54,529 bases of DNA from Myxococcales bacterium (GTDB lineage Bacteria > Myxococcota_A > Polyangia > Polyangiales > Polyangiaceae): the NCBI GenBank assembly GCA_947473045.1, contig CANJCO010000033.1:1-54529 (forward strand). Direction: 5' to 3'. This document shows, piece by piece, positions 17,603-25,578 of this stretch. Positions within the stretch are counted from its first letter, which is position 1; every line of letters starts with the position of its first letter. The notes beneath the pieces were generated by a model, which had not been told where the DNA came from, did no database searches, and saw only the letters and a list, made by a program, of their open reading frames with translations. The translations under genes and the position numbers were made by a program.

Positions 17603-18762
17603 CGCCGCGCTCGATCACGGGCCTCGGCATCTGCTCAACGATCGGCACGGGCCGCGAGGCGTTTTTCCGCGCGCTCGCCGATGCACCTGCGCTCGCGGGC
17701 GCGGAGCTCAAGCCGGTGCTGTCGTTTGACGCCTCGAAATACAGCGAAGCCGCCGTCGCCGAGGTCGCCGATTTCGACCCCGCGCGGTGGCTTGGAGACA
17801 AGGGCCTGCGATCGCTCGATCGCCTCACCAAGCTGCTCGTCGTGGCGGCGCGCCTGTGCGCACACGACGCCGGGCTCAAGCGTGATGGCGCGTTCGTGGT
17901 GGGCTCACCGGAGCAGACCGGCCTCGTGTGCTCGAACGCGTACGGCAGCCTCGAGGCGATCACCGAGCTTGACCGGGTCGCCGTGCTCGAAGACGCGCGG
18001 TACATCAACCCCGCCAAATTTCCCAATACCGTGGCCAACAGCGCCAGCGGCTATGTGAGCATCTGGGAAGACCTTCGCGCGCTGAACGTGGCGATCAGCA
18101 ACGGCAACTGCGGGGCGCTCGACGCAGTCGCGTGCGCCGATATCTACATGGCGAGCCATCGCGCCGAGACCATCCTCGTCGGCGGCGCCGAGGCCCTGTC
18201 CGAAGCGCTTTTTCTGGCGTTTCAGCGCGTAGGGATGCTCGAGTCCGGCGCGCGCGTCGGCGAAGGCGCCGCCATTGTCGCGCTCGAAGACCGCGAGCGG
18301 GCCCGCGCTCGCGGCGCGCGCGTGTGGGCCGAAGTGGTGGGCTGCGGCGCAGCGTTCGATGCGGCCGAAGGCGAAGGCGCGGGCGTTTTTCACGCGTCGA
18401 AAGAAGCCATGGCGCGGGCGATTCACGAAGCGCTGGCCGACGCAGACGTCGCGGCGAGCGAAGTCGACCTCGTGATCAGCGGAGTGGCGGGGCTTCGGGC
18501 GTTCGACGCATTTGAGCTCGCCGGGATCGCCCGGGCGCTCGGCAAAGGCACGCCGGTGTGTGCGCCCAAGCGGCTGCTGGGCGAGACGTTCGGCGCCGGC
18601 GGCGCGATGGGCATGGCCGTCGCTGCAGCGTACCTCGGAGGCCTTCCTCCGCGCGAAATCGTTCAGGGCTTGCCACCGTCGCGCGTGGCCACAGTCGTCG
18701 TCACTGCGATGGGCTACTACGGAAATGCCTCTGCGGTGGTGATGCGCAAGTCTCCAGATTGA
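17599..18762 (+). CDS. CLF-like ketosynthase homologue lacking both active-site His
   Basis: This 387-residue thiolase-fold protein is translationally coupled to the ketosynthase. A Cys is kept (Cys171 in ISNGNCGALDA). The two His positions are lost: the NAHGTGT site reads VISGVAGLRAFD and the LGH site reads LGETFGAGGAMG. Loss of His with retention of the fold is typical of chain-length-factor subunits of type II polyketide and aryl-polyene systems, although those usually also lose the Cys. I infer a heterodimer with the upstream KAS that sets chain length. The start is the GTG overlapping the previous stop. Confidence 0.82.
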   Translation: MTPRSITGLGICSTIGTGREAFFRALADAPALAGAELKPVLSFDASKYSEAAVAEVADFDPARWLGDKGLRSLDRLTKLLVVAARLCAHDAGLKRDGAFVVGSPEQTGLVCSNAYGSLEAITELDRVAVLEDARYINPAKFPNTVANSASGYVSIWEDLRALNVAISNGNCGALDAVACADIYMASHRAETILVGGAEALSEALFLAFQRVGMLESGARVGEGAAIVALEDRERARARGARVWAEVVGCGAAFDAAEGEGAGVFHASKEAMARAIHEALADADVAASEVDLVISGVAGLRAFDAFELAGIARALGKGTPVCAPKRLLGETFGAGGAMGMAVAAAYLGGLPPREIVQGLPPSRVATVVVTAMGYYGNASAVVMRKSPD

Positions 18763-18780
18763 GGTAGACAGCGCCTCGAC

Positions 18781-20013
18781 ATGACGTTCATCGACGAAAA
18801 GGCGCACGCCGAGCTCGCCCGCATCCGTAAGGCCCGCGAAAAGCAGGTTTATCCGTACTTTCGCGAGTTCGAGACCGGCGGACTGCACACGACAATCGCG
18901 GGGCAGCCGATCGTCAATTTCAGCTCGAACGACTACCTCGGGCTCACCAACCACCCGAAGGTGAAAGAGGCCGCACACAAGGCGGTCGACAGCTACGCGT
19001 GCGGTCTGTCGAGCTCGCGCGTGCAGGCCACCACCGTCGACCACGTCGCCCTCGAAAACCGCCTCGCGCGCTGGTACGGCTTCGAAAAGTGCCTGCTGTT
19101 TACGACCGGCTACCAGGCCATGGTCGGTACGATCGCCGCGCTCGCTGACAAAGACACCACCCTGGTGCTCGACAGCTACAGCCACGCCTGCATCCTCGAC
19201 GGCACTTTCATGGCGGCCGGCGTTCCGGGGCGCGCGCCTGAAGTGCGGTTTTTCAATCACAACTCCGTCAAGAGCCTCGAGCGCATTCTCAAGACCCGCG
19301 AGCGCAAAAACGCCATCGTGCTCATCGAAGGCGTCTACTCACTCGACGGCGACAAAGCGCCCATCAAAGAGATGGTCGACATCTGCGCGGCGCACGGCGC
19401 CTACATCGTGCTCGACGACGCGCACGGCACCGGAACGCTCGGCATGAACGGGCGCGGCATTCTCGAAGAGGCCGCTGTCGAAGGGCGCGTGCCGGTCGTC
19501 ATCAGCACGTTCTCGAAGACCTTCGGCGGCATCGGCGGAATCCTCCTCGGTCGCGGAGAAGTTGTAGAATACATTCAACATACGGCCCGTTCGTTCTTGT
19601 TCTCGGCCAGCCTGCCGGTGCCGATCGTGGCGGCCGCGAGCACCATTCTCGACATGCTCGAAGACGAAGGCCCGAAGCTCGTGAGCGAGCTGCACGAAAA
19701 GGCCGAGTGGATGCGCTCGAACCTCAAAAGTGCGGGCTTCGACCTCGGCGCGTCGAACACGCACATCATGCCGGTCTACTGCCGCGATGAGCGCAAGGCG
19801 CTGTTCATGCACGTCGCGCTGCTCGAATCGGGCGTGCTCATGGTGCCCATCACCTACCCCGGCGTGAAGCTGGGCGAAGAGCGGCTGCGCCTCAACGTGA
19901 CCCGCGGTCACACGCAGCAGGACATGGACAAGGCGCTCGACCTGCTCAAGATGTACGGGGAGGCGTTCTTCGTGCTCAGCGGCGAAGATCTCGGCCCCCT
20001 CGAAGACGACTGA
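18781..20013 (+). CDS. Alpha-oxoamine synthase (SPT/BioF/KBL family)
   Basis: This PLP enzyme of 410 residues condenses an acyl thioester with an amino acid and releases CO2. Visible are His135 (SYSHACILDG, stacks on PLP), D212-D213-x-H215 (LDDAHGTG) and the Schiff-base Lys246 (STFSKTFGG). The C-terminal YPGVKLGEERLRLNVTRGHT is like that of serine palmitoyltransferases. The glycine-rich acyl-binding segment is unusual (YACGLSSSRVQATTVDH). Neighbouring FAAL, ACPs and ketosynthases point to an acyl-ACP substrate and a sphingolipid- or sulfonolipid-like 3-keto amino lipid, rather than biotin. Amino acid specificity cannot be read. TAGACA lies 10 bases before the ATG. Confidence 0.85.
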   Translation: MTFIDEKAHAELARIRKAREKQVYPYFREFETGGLHTTIAGQPIVNFSSNDYLGLTNHPKVKEAAHKAVDSYACGLSSSRVQATTVDHVALENRLARWYGFEKCLLFTTGYQAMVGTIAALADKDTTLVLDSYSHACILDGTFMAAGVPGRAPEVRFFNHNSVKSLERILKTRERKNAIVLIEGVYSLDGDKAPIKEMVDICAAHGAYIVLDDAHGTGTLGMNGRGILEEAAVEGRVPVVISTFSKTFGGIGGILLGRGEVVEYIQHTARSFLFSASLPVPIVAAASTILDMLEDEGPKLVSELHEKAEWMRSNLKSAGFDLGASNTHIMPVYCRDERKALFMHVALLESGVLMVPITYPGVKLGEERLRLNVTRGHTQQDMDKALDLLKMYGEAFFVLSGEDLGPLEDD

Positions 20014-20062
20014 GCCGCGCTTGCGGTAGACGCGCGCGCCACGTCGCGATATCTCCTGTGGC

Positions 20063-20341
20063 ATGACTCAGGACCAGCTCGACGCGATCTTCAAGACCTA
20101 CGGCGCCAAGTCCGGAGCAGACGGCTGGTTCGTTTTTCCCGAAGGCTCGGTCGTGTCGATTTACGTGGCGCGCGAGGGCGCGTCGGTCACGTTGGCGCGC
20201 GTCGACGGCGTGAAGTTCGAGGGCGACCTGCTCTTCGGGCGAACGGCAAAAAAAGAGCTGTATGCTGCACGCATTCCCGATGTCCTCGCGCTGTCGTTCG
20301 ACCCGGGTTCGAGCATGCCGTCCAGACGCGCGGGATTCTAA
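20063..20341 (+). CDS. Small protein of unknown function in the lipid locus
   Basis: This is a 92-residue soluble protein with beta-strand-like segments (GWFVFPEGSVVSIYVAREGA, GDLLFGRTAKKELYAARIP). No known domain is recognised and there is no signal peptide. TATCTC ends 7 bases before the ATG. It lies 49 bases after the oxoamine synthase and 3 bases before the acyltransferase gene, so it is probably co-expressed with the latter. The coding call is reasonable; the function is unknown. Confidence 0.6.
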   Translation: MTQDQLDAIFKTYGAKSGADGWFVFPEGSVVSIYVAREGASVTLARVDGVKFEGDLLFGRTAKKELYAARIPDVLALSFDPGSSMPSRRAGF

Positions 20342-20344
20342 GCC

Positions 20345-21232
20345 TTGCGCGTCGCGACGTCGGCCTTGCACTGGGCCGCGCGCGGCGTTGGCGCGCTGAG
20401 GTTCTCTGACCTCGGCGTTTGGGGGCGCGCGCTCGGGTGGGTCGTCGGAAGCGCGCTGGGCGTTCGCCGATCGCACGTCGTAGCGTCGATGCGGGCCGCG
20501 GGCATCCCCGAGCCCGAGGCCGCGGCATCCGCGATGTACGACGCGCTCGGCACCAGCGCGATCGAGCTGCTGTGGCTGGCAGCGCGCGATCGCGATCTGG
20601 CAGCGATCGCGCACATCGACGGGCCATCGACGCGCGCGATCGACGAGGCGAAGCGCGGTGGCCGCGGGCTGGTTTTCGCAGCCTCGCACACAGGCAACTG
20701 GGACCTCGCCGCGTGCGCCATCGCCAGCCATGTGCCGCTCATGGTGATCACCAAGCACCTGTCGATGCGCGGCATCGACGCGTTTTGGCAGGGCACGCGC
20801 GCGCGCTACGGGATCACGCTGGTCGGGGCCGCGGGGGCGCTGGCCAGGGCGCGAGCCCATTTGGCCGCAGGCGGCGCAGTGGCGATGATGATCGATCAGG
20901 TGCCCGATGCCGCGCATCACAGCGTGCGCGCGCCGTTTCTTGGCGGCGAAGCGCACGTCGATCGCGCCCCGTTCGCGCTCGCCGCGGCTTGTCGTGTGCC
21001 GCTGCTCGTTGCCGCGGCCCGACGCACCGAGCACGGTCAGGCCCTGCGCGTACTCACAGCGCTCACGCCACCGGCGGCTGCCGCGACTCGGTGGGCCCAC
21101 GGCGCGGCGCTCGAAGCCACCGCGGCGCTCGATGCGTTCGTGCGCGCGCACCCTAGCGAGTGGCTCTGGATGCACCGTCGCTGGCGCAGGCCTTCGGACT
21201 CACGCGCGGTGCGCAGGCCCGAGCGCCCTTAG
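20345..21232 (+). CDS. LpxL/HtrB-like lysophospholipid or lipid A acyltransferase
   Basis: This ~295-residue protein has the acyltransferase motif H-x4-D in ASHTGNWDLAAC, the later MMIDQVPDAAHHSVRAPFLGG and a C-terminal PSEWLWMHRRWRRP. All are typical of the LpxL/HtrB family that transfers an acyl chain from acyl-ACP to a lipid. The start is uncertain; a TTG at 20345 opens the frame. Placed after FAAL/ACP/KAS/oxoamine synthase, it may acylate the lipid made by the locus, but a housekeeping lipid A role is also possible. Confidence 0.85.
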   Translation: MRVATSALHWAARGVGALRFSDLGVWGRALGWVVGSALGVRRSHVVASMRAAGIPEPEAAASAMYDALGTSAIELLWLAARDRDLAAIAHIDGPSTRAIDEAKRGGRGLVFAASHTGNWDLAACAIASHVPLMVITKHLSMRGIDAFWQGTRARYGITLVGAAGALARARAHLAAGGAVAMMIDQVPDAAHHSVRAPFLGGEAHVDRAPFALAAACRVPLLVAAARRTEHGQALRVLTALTPPAAAATRWAHGAALEATAALDAFVRAHPSEWLWMHRRWRRPSDSRAVRRPERP

Positions 21233-21412
21233 CCGATAGCGCGTGCCGCAACGATCGCAGGCCGGCACCGCGCCCGGCTCGAGTTCGCATACGCACACAG
21301 ACTTGCAGTTTACACATATCCACGCAGCCGCATCTTCGTCGATGAGCGCCGTCGTCGACGGGGGGCACGGCCTTGTCGACGATTGCGCTTCGCGGGTCTC
21401 GCTCGTCATCAT
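21200..21412 (-). CDS. Small zinc-ribbon protein
   Basis: This 70-residue protein has two Cys pairs ([17 protein letters not shown], then [10 protein letters not shown]) of the zinc-ribbon type and an acidic/Thr-rich N-terminus. ATG 21412 is preceded by TACCTT with a 7-base spacer, matching the promoter pattern of the window and supporting a real gene. It overlaps the last 33 bases of the acyltransferase gene tail to tail. The role is unknown. Confidence 0.55.
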   Translation of the reverse strand: MMTSETREAQSSTRPCPPSTTALIDEDAAAWICVNCKSVCVCELEPGAVPACDRCGTRYRLRALGPAHRA

Positions 21413-21419
21413 GGTGTCC

Positions 21420-21425
21420 AAGGTA
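21420..21425 (-). promoter_or_regulatory. Predicted -10 box (TACCTT) of the zinc-ribbon gene
   Basis: TACCTT ends 7 bases before ATG 21412, with no Shine-Dalgarno sequence between. Confidence 0.4.
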
Positions 21426-21550
21426 GCGAGCGCGCGCGTCGATTCGCGCACCGGAGAGCCACGACTTGGAGGCGAATCGATGGCGAGACCCCCGAGCGGG
21501 CGCGCGCCGTGACCGTTGCGGGTAGCGGCACGCGGGGGTATTCCGTCGGC

Positions 21551-22360
21551 ATGCACGATCCCATCGTCATCGCCGGACGCTCCTTCGAAAGCCGCCTCAT
21601 CGTCGGCACGGGCAAATATGCGAGCGTCGAGCAGACGGAGCTCGCGATCGACGCCTGTGAGGCCGAGATCGTCACCGTGGCCCTCAGGCGCGTCGACCTC
21701 AGCGATCGTTCGAGCGGCTCGCTGATGTCGCTGCTGACGCGGCGGGCGAACCTGGGAGACGGCGCGAAGGGCGAGTCGCGGCGCTGGACGATTCTGCCCA
21801 ACACCGCCGGCTGTTTCACGGCCGACGAAGCCGTGCGCACGCTTCGTTTGGCCCGCGAGCTGGGAATCGCAGACATGGTCAAGCTCGAGGTGATCGGCGA
21901 CAAGGACACCCTGTATCCCGACAACGAGCAGACGCTCGAGGCGGCAAAAATCCTCGTGAAGGAGGGCTTTACCGTGCTGCCCTACTGCATCGATGATCCG
22001 ATTGTGTGCCGCAAACTCGAGGACATCGGCTGCGCCGCGGTGATGCCGCTGGCCGCCCCGATCGGCTCCGGGCTGGGCATTCGCAACCCGCACAACCTGA
22101 GCATCATCATTGAACGCGCGAAGGTTCCGGTGATCGTCGACGCCGGCGTGGGCACGGCCAGCGACGCAGCGATCGCGCTGGAGCTCGGGTGCCACGCCGT
22201 GCTGATGAACACGGCGATCGCCCACGCGAGCGATCCGGTGCTGATGGCCCACGCGATGAAGCTCGGCGTTCGCGCAGGAAGAGCCGCGTTTGTCGCGGGG
22301 CGCATGCACAAGAGCCGCTACGCGAACGCGTCGAGCCCGACGAAGGGCCTCATCGAGTGA
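21551..22360 (+). CDS. thiG: Thiazole synthase
   Basis: ThiG makes the thiazole phosphate of thiamine from deoxyxylulose phosphate, ThiS-thiocarboxylate and dehydroglycine. The 269-residue product starts at the conserved [20 protein letters not shown] and keeps [56 protein letters not shown] and [13 protein letters not shown] 21551 is chosen because the family begins here and TATTCC ends 6 bases before it. No thiS or thiO gene and no TPP riboswitch is visible. The stop overlaps the next gene (GTGA). Confidence 0.96.
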   Translation: MHDPIVIAGRSFESRLIVGTGKYASVEQTELAIDACEAEIVTVALRRVDLSDRSSGSLMSLLTRRANLGDGAKGESRRWTILPNTAGCFTADEAVRTLRLARELGIADMVKLEVIGDKDTLYPDNEQTLEAAKILVKEGFTVLPYCIDDPIVCRKLEDIGCAAVMPLAAPIGSGLGIRNPHNLSIIIERAKVPVIVDAGVGTASDAAIALELGCHAVLMNTAIAHASDPVLMAHAMKLGVRAGRAAFVAGRMHKSRYANASSPTKGLIE

Positions 22361-22611
22361 CGCGCGCAGCTGTGGCGCTCGCGCTGGCGACGCTGACCGG
22401 CGCACCGATGCAGTGCGCGCATCCGCCCGAGGATTCCGTGCGAACCGAAGACAGCGCAGGGGACGCGCTGTGGGCGCTCGCGCAAGATTTTGAAGCGCAC
22501 GGCGAGCACGCAGCCGCTGTGCACACCCTCGATACACTCGCCCGGCGTTACCCCGCCAATCGCCACGCGCAGGCTGCGCGACTCGCGGCCGCGAGCGACG
22601 CCGGCCCGTGA
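22357..22611 (+). CDS. Small exported or helical protein between thiG and thiE
   Basis: This 84-residue protein starts at a GTG overlapping the thiG stop. It has a hydrophobic N-terminus ([14 protein letters not shown]) with a Cys soon after that could be a weak lipobox, then a TPR-like helix pair ([38 protein letters not shown]). It is not ThiS: it lacks the terminal Gly-Gly and the ubiquitin-like pattern. Function is unknown. Confidence 0.5.
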   Translation: MTRAAVALALATLTGAPMQCAHPPEDSVRTEDSAGDALWALAQDFEAHGEHAAAVHTLDTLARRYPANRHAQAARLAAASDAGP

Positions 22612-22627
22612 TGCGGCGCGGGGCCGC

Positions 22628-23257
22628 GTGACGCCGAGGCTGGTGCTGATCACCGACGCTGCGTTTGGCGACGACCTGCTCGCGCGCGTCGCTCGCGCGG
22701 TTTGTGGGGCAGTTCCCGGGGCGTGCGTGCAATTGCGCGATCGCGTTCGCAGTGACGACGCGCTGCTGCCGCTCGCGATGCGCTTGCGCGAGATCACGCG
22801 CGCCCACCGCGCGATGCTGATCGTCAATCGACGCCCCGCGCTGGCCGGAGCGTGCGGAGCCGATGGCGTTCACGTGAGCGCCGCGGACGTCGAAGAGACG
22901 CGCGCCGCGCTCGGGCCTCACGCGTACATCAGCGCGCCTGCGCACGACGCGGGCGAGCTCGAACGCGCGCGCCGAGGCGGCGCCGATTTCGCGCTGGTGA
23001 GCCCGATTTTCGCCTCACCCGGCAAAGGCCCGGGTCGCGGCACCGTCGCGCTACGACAAGCCCGAATGCTGTCGGGGTCGCACATGGGGATCGTGGCGCT
23101 CGGAGGGATCGACGCGTCGAATGCGGCGGAGTGCTTCGAAGCCGGCGCGCTCGGCGTCGCGGCGGTTCGAGCGCTGCTCTGCGCGGGCGACGCGGGCGAA
23201 ACTGCGGCGCGAATGGTCAGCGCATGCGGCGTTTGCTATGAGCCAGCTTCCCGATGA
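22628..23257 (+). CDS. thiE: Thiamine-phosphate synthase family protein
   Basis: ThiE joins the thiazole and pyrimidine halves of thiamine. The 209-residue product from GTG 22628 shows LVLITDAAF, CVQLRDRVRSDDALL, MLIVNRRPALAGACGADGVH, the phosphate-binding ALVSPIFASPGKGPGRG and GIVALGGIDASNAAE. The catalytic-loop spacing resembles ThiE, but short members of the TenI branch look similar and cannot be excluded. Its stop overlaps the ATG of an ACP gene (ATGA), an unusual coupling. Confidence 0.85.
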   Translation: MTPRLVLITDAAFGDDLLARVARAVCGAVPGACVQLRDRVRSDDALLPLAMRLREITRAHRAMLIVNRRPALAGACGADGVHVSAADVEETRAALGPHAYISAPAHDAGELERARRGGADFALVSPIFASPGKGPGRGTVALRQARMLSGSHMGIVALGGIDASNAAECFEAGALGVAAVRALLCAGDAGETAARMVSACGVCYEPASR

Positions 23258-23550
23258 CGCATGAAGAGTCTCTGAAGGTGACACTCGAGGTGCTCGCGCG
23301 GCACTTCGACCCGCCGCGCGAAATCGCTGCGACGCACGAGATTCAGGCCGATTTGGGCCTCGACAGCCTCGCGGTCATGGAGATCATCGCCGACATCGAA
23401 GACGCCGCCGGCGTGCATGTGCCGATGGAAGCGCTCGAAAGCATTGTGACCGTTGGCGACGTCGCGGCGGCGTTGGTACGATTGACGGAGGGCGCCCCAC
23501 CGAAGTATGCCGGAGGCCTGCGAGCCGCCAATCATGGTAAACTTGTCTGA
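23254..23550 (+). CDS. Acyl carrier protein 3
   Basis: This 98-residue carrier has the site LGLDSLAVMEIIADIED and a C-terminal extension (PPKYAGGLRAANHGKLV) beyond the usual ACP end. It is translationally coupled to thiE (ATGA overlap). It lies 2-10 kb from the two ACPs of the FAAL operon and may serve the same lipid pathway or an unrelated one. There is no phosphopantetheinyl transferase in the window. Confidence 0.9.
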   Translation: MTHEESLKVTLEVLARHFDPPREIAATHEIQADLGLDSLAVMEIIADIEDAAGVHVPMEALESIVTVGDVAAALVRLTEGAPPKYAGGLRAANHGKLV

Positions 23551-23590
23551 CGCTACCCGCTTGTATAACGAAAGGTGAGTAAAATCCCCC

Positions 23591-24223
23591 ATGCAGACTG
23601 CCCTTATGTCTCTCGCGATCGGCGCATCGCTCGTCTTTTCGGCCTGCTCCTCAAGCTCGACGACCCCTGCCGCCGACGCTGGCGGCGTGGTTTGCGCGAG
23701 CCCTGGCGGCGCGGTGAGCGGCGCTGCTGACACGCACTGCGGGACGACCGTGCAGCCCACGAGCCTCGCTTCTTGCCATCCCGATGCGGGCGCGGCGCTC
23801 GACGCGGCCGTGGCCGCCGACGCGGCGATGCCGATGGATGACGGCGGAATGCCCGAATTGGGCGCAACGCTGTTCAACGCCGAAGGCGACGACGACGACT
23901 GCAAGTTCCACCTGAAGTGGACGGCGACTCCGGTTTGTTCGGGCGCGGGAGGCGTCACGTTCACCGTCACCGCCACGAAGAAAACAGACGGCTCTCCGCT
24001 CACGGGAGCCGCCCCGTACATCGAAGCGCTGCTGACCGACACCCATCCGGCGCCCTCGGCCGGCTCGGCGGTCGAAGGGGCCGCGGGCTCGTACGTGATC
24101 GGTCCGGTGAAGTTCGACGCCGCGGGAACGTGGACGGTGCGCTTCCACTTCTACGGCGATTGCGCCGATGGCGTGCCTGACTCGCCGCACGCGCACGCGG
24201 CGTTCTTCGTGCGCGTTCCGTGA
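23591..24223 (+). CDS. Lipoprotein with FixH/YtkA-like beta-sandwich domain
   Basis: This 210-residue protein has a signal peptide with lipobox (GASLVFSACSS), an Asp/Ala linker and a beta domain from DDDDCKFHLKWTATPVC to SPHAHAAFFVRVP. The pattern of GVTFTVTATKKTDGSPL, ALLTDTHPAP, GSYVIGPV and GTWTVRFHFYGDC resembles the Ig-like YtkA/FixH fold of periplasmic copper- or oxidase-related proteins, an inference from strand pattern. The His-rich ends (THPAP, SPHAHAAF) could bind metal. A ribosome site (AAAGGTGAG) is present about 15 bases upstream, and TATAAC lies before it. It is the first gene of the redox locus. Confidence 0.7.
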   Translation: MQTALMSLAIGASLVFSACSSSSTTPAADAGGVVCASPGGAVSGAADTHCGTTVQPTSLASCHPDAGAALDAAVAADAAMPMDDGGMPELGATLFNAEGDDDDCKFHLKWTATPVCSGAGGVTFTVTATKKTDGSPLTGAAPYIEALLTDTHPAPSAGSAVEGAAGSYVIGPVKFDAAGTWTVRFHFYGDCADGVPDSPHAHAAFFVRVP

Positions 24224-24236
24224 GCTCGACCGCGCC

Positions 24237-24665
24237 GTGAAGCTCGCCTGCGCCCTCGCGTTGTCGCTCACGATTGCGTGTTCGGGGAGCTCCGGAAACG
24301 CGCCCGGTGCGGACGCCGTTTTTCCGGCACCCGCACTGAAGACGGCGCTGTCGTCGACCGGTTCGCTCATGATCGAGGTTCGAACTTCGCCGGATCAGCC
24401 GCCCTCGCACGGCGTGCTGACGGTTGAATACTTCGTGAAGAACGCCAGCGACGCCGCGCCGGTCGATGGGCTCGTGATGAGCGCCGAACCGTGGATGCCC
24501 GCGCACGGACATGGCGCCAGCGTTCGGCCTACCGTCACGCCGCGGGGCAACGGGCGGTATGTGCTGACCAACGTCGACCTTTACATGCCGGGAAGCTGGC
24601 AGCTGCGCACCGCGATCGCGGGCCCCCTCACCGACAGTGTCGACGTCCCGCTCGATGTCCTCTAG
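24237..24665 (+). CDS. YtkA-like periplasmic lipoprotein A
   Basis: From GTG 24237 this encodes a 142-residue lipoprotein (LALSLTIACSG) with the YtkA-like core MSAEPWMPAHGHGASVRP and VDLYMPGSWQLRTAI. The M-P-x-H-G-H-G element and the M-P-G-x-W strand are the family's hallmark; relatives are found beside copper proteins and oxidases. It starts 14 bases after the previous gene and overlaps the next by 11 bases. A second, similar protein closes the locus at 27963-28436. Confidence 0.8.
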   Translation: MKLACALALSLTIACSGSSGNAPGADAVFPAPALKTALSSTGSLMIEVRTSPDQPPSHGVLTVEYFVKNASDAAPVDGLVMSAEPWMPAHGHGASVRPTVTPRGNGRYVLTNVDLYMPGSWQLRTAIAGPLTDSVDVPLDVL

Positions 24666-25578
24666 CGCGCAGCGCATCGTCGGCGCAGCGTGCGGCCTGG
24701 CCGCCATCGCCCTCGCCGCGAGTGCGCGCGGTCAGGCATGCTGCGCAGGCGGCGGGGTCGTGACCCCCGGGCGACTCGCGCCTCACGAAGTGGCCCTCGT
24801 GGGCATCGAGGCGCGCGCGGGCTGGGCCATCGGATCGCACGACGGACAGGCGCGGTACGCGGGTGCCGCGCAAGGCTCGGCCGAGGTCGACCTGGAGCAG
24901 GCGCTGCTCGCGTCTGTGCGCCTGCACAAGATCGCGCAAATTTCGCTGCGCGCGCCGCTCGCCCAGACGTGGCGCACGACGCGCTCCACCGGCGGTGAGT
25001 TCGGAGGCGGACTCGGGGATCTCAACGCGAGCGCGCGGGTCGACCTGCTGCGCACCGGCCAGGCCCGCCCGCTGCCAGGGGTCGCGATTCTTGCGGGAAT
25101 CACGCTTCCAACGGGCAAGGCCACCGAGGACGCGTCGAAGCCGCTCGCGACCGACGCGACCGGAATCGGAGCCTGGCAGGGCAGCCTCGGCGTCGCCGCG
25201 GAGCAGACGTTCGGCCCGTGGCTGGTGAGCGTCTCCGCAGTCGCGAGCCTGCGCTCGGCACGCCACGTAGGCTCGGTGAGCGAAGCGCTCGCGCCCCAGA
25301 TCGCGCTCGTCGGCGCGGCCGGCTACGCCTTCGAAAACGAGGCCGCGGTCGCCGCTGTGCTCTCGTTCGCGACCGAGGCAAACGCGAGCATCAACGGGGC
25401 CGAGGCGCCTTCCACGTCGCACCGGCAAACGCGGGCGGGCCTGTCGGGCGTGTTGCCGTTCAGCGATCGCCTCAGGCTTCAGGGCAGCGTGTTTGTCGAC
25501 CTGCCGATCGACGGCCTCGGTCGCAACGCCACCGCGACCACCGGCATGTCGCTCGTGCTGCTGCGGACATTTACGTGA
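24655..25578 (+). CDS. Predicted outer-membrane beta-barrel protein
   Basis: The protein has 307 residues from ATG 24655 (18 bases inside an alternative in-frame ATG at 24637). It has a signal peptide ending at ASARGQ, then CCAGGGVV, and about 270 residues of alternating strands with Gly/aromatic turns, ending in a terminal aromatic strand (TTGMSLVLLRTFT). This is the outline of porin-like channels. The vicinal Cys pair right after the signal peptide is unusual and could hold metal or a disulfide. It overlaps the YtkA-like gene upstream and the redoxin gene downstream, so it is co-translated with them. Confidence 0.72.
   Translation: MSSSAQRIVGAACGLAAIALAASARGQACCAGGGVVTPGRLAPHEVALVGIEARAGWAIGSHDGQARYAGAAQGSAEVDLEQALLASVRLHKIAQISLRAPLAQTWRTTRSTGGEFGGGLGDLNASARVDLLRTGQARPLPGVAILAGITLPTGKATEDASKPLATDATGIGAWQGSLGVAAEQTFGPWLVSVSAVASLRSARHVGSVSEALAPQIALVGAAGYAFENEAAVAAVLSFATEANASINGAEAPSTSHRQTRAGLSGVLPFSDRLRLQGSVFVDLPIDGLGRNATATTGMSLVLLRTFT

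Noticed and set aside
21413-21550. TPP riboswitch upstream of thiG
   Set aside because: The conserved CUGAGA and other TPP-box elements are not found in this stretch.
22357-22611. Small gene between thiG and thiE as ThiS
   Set aside because: It has no C-terminal Gly-Gly and looks like an exported or TPR-like peptide.
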